NCBI GenBank assembly: GCA_023394035.1
Contig: JAEXBK010000134.1
Coordinates: 1 to 8,384 of the forward strand
From: Bacillota bacterium
GTDB taxonomy: Bacteria > Bacillota > Clostridia > Peptostreptococcales > Anaerovoracaceae
Direction of reading: 5' to 3'
Length of the DNA: 8,384 nucleotides
Position numbers and translations under genes: made by a program. Shown here piece after piece: positions 1 to 5,330 of this stretch. Every line of letters starts with the position of its first letter. The first letter of the stretch is position 1. The notes below the pieces were generated by a model that was given only the letters and a program-made list of their open reading frames with translations, ran no database searches and was not told the origin of the DNA.

Positions 1-3000
1 CGGTAAGAGCATACTCGTTGCGGCTGCTGCCGGCTCGGGAAAGACGGCTGTACTCGTTGAGCGAATCAGACGACTCGTTGTAGAAGAGGGCGTCTCGGTG
101 CGTTCCATACTTGTAGTTACCTTTACAAATGCGGCCGCCGCGGAGATGAAGGAAAAGATTCGCTTGTCGCTTTCGGCAGAAGCGGAAAAAGCAAGGACAA
201 CATCAAAGGCATCATACGATTACCTTAAACGCCAGCTCGAAATGCTGCCGCAGGCAGAAATCTGCACTTTTCATGCATTTGCACTTAACGTAATCAGACG
301 GTCATTTTACAGGCTTGACATAGAGCCTAATTTTTCCGTATGCGATTCCGCAAAAAGCATATTGATGAAGGAGGATGCCCTTGACGAGCTTACGGAGAGA
401 GAATTTGAAAAGCTTGATGCTGATTTCGTGAGCTTTCTTGACTGCTACAGCAGCGACAGGAATATGAACAGAGTACGCGAAATGATACTCGGTGCATACG
501 AGCGCCTCATGGCGATGCCTCACCCGTGGGAATGGTTTGATGAACAGAGCAAAATACTCGAAGCGGATAACGATGCTTTTTACGGGAGCGTAATGTGGCA
601 GCTTTTGACGGAAGAAATACGAGAAACTCTTTCGGAAGCTATAGACTACGAAAAAGGTGCCGAGGGTCTGCTTTTGGCGTGCGGACTCGACAGGATGGCA
701 GATATAATTGCAAAAGAAGAGATAGAACCTATAAGCAGTGCACTTGATATGCTATCAGGTGAATGTGACAATCCGCCGGCGATTTTTGATAAGCTGAGAG
801 ATATATTACAGGGAAAATCAGCGACCCTGCGTGCAAAAAAAGAAGAGCAGGCCGAATACGAAACGGTGAAGGCGGATGTAAAGCTATACCGCGAACTCGC
901 AAAGAAGAAAACAGGGGATCTCGCTTCAATGTTTTTTTCGCTGCCTCTTGAAGAACAGCTCGATGACATGCGTGAGACTGCGAAACACATAAGGACATTG
1001 GAACGCCTGATCAAAGCCTTTGCGGAGCTTTACGGAGAAGCAAAGAAAGAGCAGCGTCTCATAGATTTCAGTGACATAGAGCATTACTGCCTCGAAATAC
1101 TTGAGCAGGAGGATGAAGCTGAAAGGTACAGGGAGCGTTTTGAGCATATATTTATAGACGAATACCAGGATACGAACGGTTTGCAGGAAGCTATAATAGC
1201 CGGGATAAAGCGTGAAAATAATATGTTCATGGTAGGTGACATCAAGCAGAGCATCTACGGCTTCAGACTTGCAGAGCCTTCTATTTTCAAAGGGAAATAT
1301 GAACTCTACGGTAAGCCTGAAGCTACGGAATCAGAAGTTATAGACCTTAACAGGAACTACAGGAGCAAGGCACCTGTACTTCAATACATAAACGAGATAT
1401 TTGAGCCGCTTATGGAAGGCTACGACGAAAGAGCCATGCTTTATCCGGGACTGGAATATGACGGAGATTGTTTATACACTCCGGAAGCCCATATAGTTTC
1501 GGAATCCGGCACAGAGGAAAGCGAACCTGCGGATGAGGCGATTGCGGAGCTCGAGAAGGCGGAAAAAGAGGCACTTTATGTCGCCCGGCTGATAAAGGAG
1601 AATCTGGGCAGAGAATATTACGACAGCAAACTCGGCGAAAAAAAGACCATCTCGAGAAGAGATATAGTAATACTGCTCAGAGGTGTAAGAGGAACGGCTT
1701 CCGCATATTACGAAGTTTTGAACAGGAAAGGCATAACCGCCTGCATAGACGATAACGAAGGTTATTTTGATACGATTGAAATCGATATTATGATGAACCT
1801 TCTTTCGGTCATAGATAACAGAAAGCAGGATATTCCGCTTATAAGCGTGCTTCACTCGGAAATATTCGGCTTTTCTGCTGCGGAACTCGGCAGAATAAGA
1901 GCGGAGTTCAAAGACGGCTCCTTCAGCGACGCATTCGCGCAATACTGCCTTTCAGGCTCTTCGGAAGATATGAGAGCTAAATGCAGGTCGGCAGCAAAGA
2001 AGCTTGACGCCTGGCGCGAAAAAGCTGCGCTGCTTCCTCTTTCTCAGTTCATTTGGGGAATTTTGCTTGAAAGCCATTATTATGTCATATCGGGAGCAAT
2101 GCCGGGCGGAGTGCAGCATCAGGCAAACTTAAGAGCCCTCGTCGAAAAAGCCGATAAATATTCCGAGAACAGACAGGCTTCCCTCTACGGTTTTGTAAAA
2201 TATATTGATGCCGTAAAGAAAAGAAATGTGAAGATTCCTCAGGTCAAGCTCATAAGCGAGCAGGACGATGTTGTACGCATAATGTCAATACACAAGAGCA
2301 AAGGTCTTGAGTTTCCTATGGTAATAGTCTCAGGACTCGGAAAAAAGCTCGTATACAGCAGCCGCCGATCAAAGTTCGCGCTTCACAGGGATGTCGGGAT
2401 AGGGCTTTCAAGATCGGATTACAAAGGACACTGGGAACGGCTTACAATACCTCAGAAGCTTATTGCTCTTAAATTCCACAAAGAGGAATATGAAGAGGAA
2501 GTGAGGATATTATATGTAGCTTTGACAAGAGCGCGCGATATGCTGTTTCTGGTCGGTATGGTAAAGGACGGAGATAAGTTTGAAGAGAAGGTGAATCGCA
2601 GCGTGAGGGGAGAGACGACATATCTTGATATGCTTGCTCCGGGAATGAAATATAAGATGATATCGGTTTCAGAGCTTTCCACGGCGGCGGGCAGCGGTAT
2701 TAGCGCTGCTTTTGATGGCAGCCATGTTGAGTTTTCTGATGAAGAAAAGTCGGAGCTGAACGAAAGATTGAGCTTCAGATACGGACATGAAGCCTCGCGC
2801 GAGCTGAAATCCAAGTATTCGGTTTCAGAGCTTAACAGACTCAATGCCCCTAAGAACGAGCCGGAAAGTAGCGGAAAGCTGTGCGATATGCTTGAGATCC
2901 CTAAATTCAAAGCGGAAGGAAAGCGCGTAACTGCAGCGGAAAGAGGAACGGCGTACCATACGGTAATGGAACGACTCGATTTTGCCAAAGCCTTCGAAGA

Positions 3001-3439
3001 AGGCGAAGCATATATAATGAAGACTGCGTCAGAGCTTGTGGAACGGGGACTCATTGCAGATGGGATAATAGACGAAAGAGCACTTCGTGAGATAAATGCT
3101 TTTTTCAGGACGGATGCAGGTATGCGCGCATCAAAAGCATCTTTAGACGGCAGGCTGCGGAAAGAAAAGCCGTTTACACTTATGAGAAGAGAAGGCAACG
3201 AGGACATACTGATACAGGGTATAATCGACTGCTATTTCACGGAAGGTGATAAATGCGTACTGATAGATTATAAGAGCAATATGGTTAACGGCAGTAGCGG
3301 CGAGGAGCTGATAGAGAAAACCTATCGCAAACAGATAGAGGCTTATGCGGCGGCTCTTGAGGAGGCAGCAGTTGGGAAGGTGGATGAAGCATATCTTTAC
3401 TTATTTTCTAAAGAAAAAATGGTACGCATAGAGCTCTAA
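1..3439 (+). CDS. addA: ATP-dependent helicase/nuclease subunit A (AddA), 5'-truncated by window edge
   Basis: AddA is the motor and one of the two nucleases of AddAB, the Firmicutes counterpart of RecBCD, which resects double-strand ends for RecA-dependent repair. Reading is open from base 2, and 1145 codons are visible. UvrD-family motifs appear in order: Walker A AGSGKT (29-46), motif Ia TFTNAAAAEMK (from 119), Walker B DEYQDT (1157-1174), motif III GDIKQSIYGFR (1235-1267), motif IV LNRNYRS (1346-1366), motif V HKSKGLEF (2291-2314) and motif VI RILYVALTRARD (2504-2539). The C-terminal RecB-type nuclease is intact, with ERGTAYH near 2940, GIIDCYF (3218-3238), the catalytic IDYKSN (3263-3280) and a following YRKQIEAY. 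A GTG at base 98 is not the real start, because the Walker A loop lies upstream of it in the same frame. Compared from memory with B. subtilis AddA (about 1230 aa), only about 20-25 residues are missing. The partner addB usually lies immediately upstream and is probably just outside the window. No gene follows in the same operon. Confidence 0.97.
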   Translation, partial: GKSILVAAAAGSGKTAVLVERIRRLVVEEGVSVRSILVVTFTNAAAAEMKEKIRLSLSAEAEKARTTSKASYDYLKRQLEMLPQAEICTFHAFALNVIRRSFYRLDIEPNFSVCDSAKSILMKEDALDELTEREFEKLDADFVSFLDCYSSDRNMNRVREMILGAYERLMAMPHPWEWFDEQSKILEADNDAFYGSVMWQLLTEEIRETLSEAIDYEKGAEGLLLACGLDRMADIIAKEEIEPISSALDMLSGECDNPPAIFDKLRDILQGKSATLRAKKEEQAEYETVKADVKLYRELAKKKTGDLASMFFSLPLEEQLDDMRETAKHIRTLERLIKAFAELYGEAKKEQRLIDFSDIEHYCLEILEQEDEAERYRERFEHIFIDEYQDTNGLQEAIIAGIKRENNMFMVGDIKQSIYGFRLAEPSIFKGKYELYGKPEATESEVIDLNRNYRSKAPVLQYINEIFEPLMEGYDERAMLYPGLEYDGDCLYTPEAHIVSESGTEESEPADEAIAELEKAEKEALYVARLIKENLGREYYDSKLGEKKTISRRDIVILLRGVRGTASAYYEVLNRKGITACIDDNEGYFDTIEIDIMMNLLSVIDNRKQDIPLISVLHSEIFGFSAAELGRIRAEFKDGSFSDAFAQYCLSGSSEDMRAKCRSAAKKLDAWREKAALLPLSQFIWGILLESHYYVISGAMPGGVQHQANLRALVEKADKYSENRQASLYGFVKYIDAVKKRNVKIPQVKLISEQDDVVRIMSIHKSKGLEFPMVIVSGLGKKLVYSSRRSKFALHRDVGIGLSRSDYKGHWERLTIPQKLIALKFHKEEYEEEVRILYVALTRARDMLFLVGMVKDGDKFEEKVNRSVRGETTYLDMLAPGMKYKMISVSELSTAAGSGISAAFDGSHVEFSDEEKSELNERLSFRYGHEASRELKSKYSVSELNRLNAPKNEPESSGKLCDMLEIPKFKAEGKRVTAAERGTAYHTVMERLDFAKAFEEGEAYIMKTASELVERGLIADGIIDERALREINAFFRTDAGMRASKASLDGRLRKEKPFTLMRREGNEDILIQGIIDCYFTEGDKCVLIDYKSNMVNGSSGEELIEKTYRKQIEAYAAALEEAAVGKVDEAYLYLFSKEKMVRIEL

Positions 3440-3466
3440 ACGCATTGAAATCAGTGGGCTGTAGAG

Positions 3467-3499
3467 TTTCTTAAAAGTAAACTTAAATTTTTTAAGAAA
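3467..3499. repeat. AT-rich inverted repeat downstream of addA
   Basis: TTTCTTAAAA (3467-3476) is the exact reverse complement of TTTTAAGAAA (3490-3499), giving 10-bp arms around a 13-nt loop. An alternative inner hairpin, CTTAAA/TTTAAG (3482-3487 with 3491-3496), competes for the same bases. It is not followed by a T-run, so it is not itself a classical terminator. It might protect the addA mRNA 3' end or act as a DNA site. It shares the TTCTTAA/TTAAGAA arms with the inverted repeat at 3603-3626. Confidence 0.5.
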
Positions 3500-3514
3500 T
3501 AAACTTATTTTAAG

Positions 3515-3533
3515 ACCGCCGAAAGGCGGTTTT
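3515..3533 (+). terminator. Rho-independent terminator of addA
   Basis: ACCGCC (3515-3520), a GAAA tetraloop (3521-3524) and GGCGGT (3525-3530) form a 6-bp GC-rich hairpin, followed by a short T-run (TTTT, 3530-3533, then G). It lies 75 bp after the addA stop. The short U-tract suggests moderate strength. Confidence 0.75.
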
Positions 3534-3602
3534 GTATATGAAATGGATATAAAATACCGTATATTCACATATATATTATAAATATGCGTAAAGCGAATGA
3601 TA

Positions 3603-3626
3603 AATTCTTAAGGACTTTTAAGAATT
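3603..3626. repeat. 9-bp inverted repeat AATTCTTAA / TTAAGAATT
   Basis: AATTCTTAA (3603-3611) and TTAAGAATT (3618-3626) are exact inverted copies flanking the 6-nt spacer GGACTT. It sits 79 bp upstream of the -35 box of the hydrolase promoter and is not followed by a T-tract. Either a DNA operator or a remnant hairpin would fit; nothing visible decides between them. Confidence 0.45.
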
Positions 3627-3670
3627 AAAGCACGATAAAATGTTGAAAAATAGCCATTTTGATAAAAATA

Positions 3671-3692
3671 TATGTGAAAGTTATGTGAAAGT
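3671..3692 (+). promoter_or_regulatory. Tandem 11-bp direct repeat, WalR-like response-regulator site
   Basis: TATGTGAAAGT occurs twice back to back (3671-3681 and 3682-3692) with no mismatch, ending 12 bp before the -35 box. Read as a regulator site this is TGTGAA-N5-TGTGAA (3673-3678 and 3684-3689). OmpR-family regulators typically bind two direct half-sites one helical turn apart. The WalR (YycF) consensus is TGTWAH-N5-TGTWAH, so each half-site here differs at one position (G for A/T). WalR classically controls cell-wall hydrolases, and the downstream gene is such a protein. Assignment to WalR is inference; the repeat itself is certain. Confidence 0.6.
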
Positions 3693-3704
3693 CTTAATAA
3701 AAGG

Positions 3705-3733
3705 TTGACTCGATAATGTATATAGTGTAAGAT
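3705..3733 (+). promoter_or_regulatory. Sigma-A promoter of the LysM-G5-NlpC/P60-like gene
   Basis: TTGACT (3705-3710) and TAAGAT (3728-3733) are separated by 17 bp, close to the TTGACA-17-TATAAT consensus. The expected start of transcription is near 3740, leaving a leader of about 110 nt. A 14-bp dyad TTTCAC-TT-GTGAAA (3733-3746) overlaps that start site and contains a further TGTGAA hexamer (3740-3745), so a bound protein there could block initiation. Confidence 0.75.
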
Positions 3734-3737
3734 TTCA

Positions 3738-3823
3738 CTTGTGAAACGGAAAGGGTAGCCGTAACACAAGGGTAGGGATTTCATCTAACGGTATTTCTCC
3801 CAGATAATAAAGACTTACCGTTA
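3738..3823 (+). promoter_or_regulatory. Structured 5' leader of the hydrolase mRNA, family not recognised
   Basis: Three pairings are visible. Outer CTTGTG (3738-3743) pairs with CACAAG (3765-3770). Nested inside it, across a symmetric AA/AA internal loop, ACGG (3746-3749) pairs with CCGT (3759-3762), closing a 9-nt loop. A second hairpin, TAACGGTA (3786-3793) with TACCGTTA (3816-3823), has a 22-nt loop. GGGA (3775-3778) just 5' of it can pair with TCCC (3798-3801) inside that loop, which would make a pseudoknot; GGG in the first loop (3753-3755) could compete for the same CCC. A cis-regulatory RNA is plausible, since c-di-AMP (ydaO) riboswitches often precede wall-hydrolase genes, but I do not see the conserved ydaO core. 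Caveat: the predicted start near 3740 may trim the outermost base pairs. Confidence 0.45.
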
Positions 3824-3850
3824 AACGAAACGAAAGGAAAGAAAAAGAAT

Positions 3851-5008
3851 ATGAATTTTCTTGAAGAAGTAAAGTCTAAGAAAAAATCAGTTCTTATTGT
3901 AGCGCTGTTAATAGCGCTGGTTCTGACAACAGTCTACATCTCATCGGCAGCTACGGCATATGCTGCTACGGTAGACTACTGGCAGGTCAAGCTCGGTGAC
4001 GAGGTCATAGCGACGGTTACTACAGAGGCTGACGCTAAAGGGCTGATAGAGACAGTAAACAATTATTATATCGAAGAAGGCTCTAATGCAAAATTGGTAT
4101 CGGTAGAACCGGGAATGACAGCTGAGAAGCTTACAGTAAAGATGATGGAAAAGCAGCCTGAAGTTACTGTGGACCCTAAGGCGGTTGTACTTAATCTCCT
4201 GAAAGGAGAATCTGACCAGACAGTTTATACCGTCAAGGACGGCGATACATTCTGGGATATAGCAATCGCACACGATACAGATATAGATACGATACTTGCA
4301 AACAATCCGGGAATGAGCATTGACCGCCTGATGCCTGGCGACGAAATCGTATTCGGAAGTGTACGTTACCTTATAAACGTTACTACAGAACAGGATGTAA
4401 CGGTTACAAAGGATATATATTTCGAAACAAAGACAGAAGAAACTGACGAACTCTATGAAGGCGAAGAAGAAGTTGTCACGGAAGGTGTTAACGGTTCAAG
4501 AAGCGTAACAGAGAGAATACAGTTTGTAAACGGCAAACAGAGCTCTGTTACCGAGCTTTCATCAACTGTTGTCACGGAACCTGTAACCAAGGTAGTCAAG
4601 AAGGGCACTAAGGTAAAGGAAACCGAAACCGAAACCGAAAGCAGAAGCGATACACTTTCATATACTGCAAGTGTAAGCCAAAGCAGAGAGGCTGTATACA
4701 ACAGTGACTTGGCCGGAACTATATTATCGGCAGCATATGCCCAGCTCGGAGTAGAACAGGACTGCACAATGCTTGCAACGAACTCGCTTGCAGCAGCAGG
4801 AATCTACTTCCACGGATGGCCGCAGCAGTATACATCACTCGGAAGCTGGACTGATAATCCTCAGCCGGGAGACCTCTGTATCTACACAACGCATGTTGCT
4901 GTTTATGCAGGCGGAGGACTCGCTGTTCATGGTGGATGGCACGGAGATACAGTGCTTGCACAGGTATACTGCGGAGTACCGTTCATAGGCTACGTAAGAG
5001 TTGAATAA
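3851..5008 (+). CDS. Exported cell-wall protein with LysM, G5 and divergent NlpC/P60-like domain
   Basis: This 385-aa protein probably binds and cuts peptidoglycan outside the membrane. The N-terminus is basic (KSKKK, residues 8-12) followed by a hydrophobic segment (about 14-31) and AYAA (36-39). It is either a signal peptide cut after the Ala or an uncleaved anchor. A LysM glycan-binding domain spans about 125-168 (YTVKDGDTFWDIA, ending MPGDEIVF). A G5 domain follows at about 172-252, then an acidic Thr/Glu linker (257-264). The C-terminal 100 residues resemble NlpC/P60 (CHAP-like) cysteine peptidases, with candidate nucleophile Cys305 in QDCTML, His348 in THVAVY and His360 in AVHGG. The 12-residue His-His spacing fits the family, but the usual DCSG is replaced by DCTM, so activity needs testing. 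The start has a purine-rich AAAGGA site (3833-3838), 12 nt upstream and rather distant. It is monocistronic, with its own promoter and terminator. Confidence 0.85.
   Translation: MNFLEEVKSKKKSVLIVALLIALVLTTVYISSAATAYAATVDYWQVKLGDEVIATVTTEADAKGLIETVNNYYIEEGSNAKLVSVEPGMTAEKLTVKMMEKQPEVTVDPKAVVLNLLKGESDQTVYTVKDGDTFWDIAIAHDTDIDTILANNPGMSIDRLMPGDEIVFGSVRYLINVTTEQDVTVTKDIYFETKTEETDELYEGEEEVVTEGVNGSRSVTERIQFVNGKQSSVTELSSTVVTEPVTKVVKKGTKVKETETETESRSDTLSYTASVSQSREAVYNSDLAGTILSAAYAQLGVEQDCTMLATNSLAAAGIYFHGWPQQYTSLGSWTDNPQPGDLCIYTTHVAVYAGGGLAVHGGWHGDTVLAQVYCGVPFIGYVRVE
4619..4642 (+). repeat. In-frame hexanucleotide repeat GAAACC x3 (plus GAAAGC)
   Basis: GAAACC is repeated at 4619-4624, 4625-4630 and 4631-4636, followed by the one-base variant GAAAGC (4637-4642). 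It lies in frame and encodes ETETETES in the linker between the G5 and NlpC/P60-like domains. Slippage here would change linker length by two residues per unit without breaking the frame. Confidence 0.75.
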
Positions 5009-5035
5009 GCGAACAAAATAATAGCACTCGTAATT

Positions 5036-5079
5036 AAGGATATCTCGAAGTACGATAATCGTATAGAGATATCCTTTTT
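5036..5079 (+). terminator. Rho-independent terminator of the cell-wall protein gene
   Basis: AAGGATATCTC (5036-5046) pairs with GAGATATCCTT (5066-5076). An upper stem TACGA/TCGTA (5051-5055 with 5059-5063) sits above an asymmetric internal loop. A run of five T (5075-5079) follows the arm. It starts 28 bp after the stop codon and reads in the same direction as the gene. Confidence 0.9.
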
Positions 5080-5256
5080 CATATCTTAAGCGTAATGAGC
5101 TTAACAAAACAGGCTTAATCTAAAGGCAATTTGCATTTGCACACCGTTCGTAGATATTGTTCTTGAAATCATGTATATTTTAGGTTTATGCAGATTTAAA
5201 TAAGAGAATATCTACCGTTTTGTGTAATTCTGTATATTCACTGAACGGCTTCGAAA
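5080..5256. other. Convergent intergenic spacer with no recognisable feature
   Basis: AT-rich DNA lies between the two convergent terminators. I find no promoter with both boxes, no tRNA-like sequence and no frame with a ribosome site. A 74-codon frame beginning at 5220 runs antisense into gdhA and is not credible. Confidence 0.6.
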
Positions 5257-5290
5257 CACAAAAATCGAGCGGCAAATTTGCCGCTCGATT
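5257..5290 (-). terminator. Terminator of gdhA, a perfect 28-bp palindrome
   Basis: Bases 5263-5276 (AATCGAGCGGCAAA) are the exact reverse complement of 5277-5290, so the whole 28 bp is one uninterrupted dyad. In practice the RNA would form a GC-rich stem closed by the central AAATTT. On the minus strand it is followed by a T-run (TTTTT then GTGTTT), 40 bp past the gdhA stop. On the plus strand it is followed by T-rich CGTTGTTTTG, so weak action in the other direction is possible. Confidence 0.9.
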
Positions 5291-5330
5291 CGTTGTTTTG
5301 TTCTATTATAGAGACTATATAAGCTGCAGC

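Larger units (their letters stand above)
3440..3850. other. Intergenic region between addA and the cell-wall hydrolase gene
   Basis: This 411-bp AT-rich stretch has no convincing gene. It holds the addA terminator, two AT-rich inverted repeats that share the arms TTCTTAA/TTAAGAA, a tandem 11-bp repeat, a sigma-A promoter and a structured leader; each is listed separately. In addition, an 11-mer TTCACATATAT (3564-3574) recurs as its exact reverse complement ATATATGTGAA (3668-3678), where it overlaps the first copy of the tandem repeat. This puts an inverted TGTGAA hexamer about 110 bp upstream of the others. The longest small frame I noticed (22 codons from an ATG at 3640) has no ribosome site. 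Confidence 0.8.

Noticed and set aside
98..100. GTG as start codon of addA
   Set aside because: The frame stays open upstream to base 2 and that stretch encodes the essential Walker A loop AGSGKT, so translation must begin before the window.
2452..3207. 251-codon open frame on the minus strand inside addA
   Set aside because: It is antisense to the well-supported AddA helicase and nuclease motifs, is strongly Ser/Leu-biased as expected of a shadow frame, and matches no family I recognise.
3640..3708. 22-codon frame ATG...TGA spanning the tandem repeat
   Set aside because: It has no ribosome binding site or promoter placed for it, and it overlaps the regulatory repeats and the -35 box.
3738..3823. 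c-di-AMP (ydaO) or c-di-GMP riboswitch call for the hydrolase leader
   Set aside because: The gene context fits, but the leader is short and I could not find the conserved core sequences of either class, so I left it as an unassigned structured leader.
4773..5107. Overlapping frames on both strands within the 3' end of the wall-protein gene
   Set aside because: They conflict with the LysM-G5-NlpC/P60-like reading frame and lack ribosome sites and recognisable domains.
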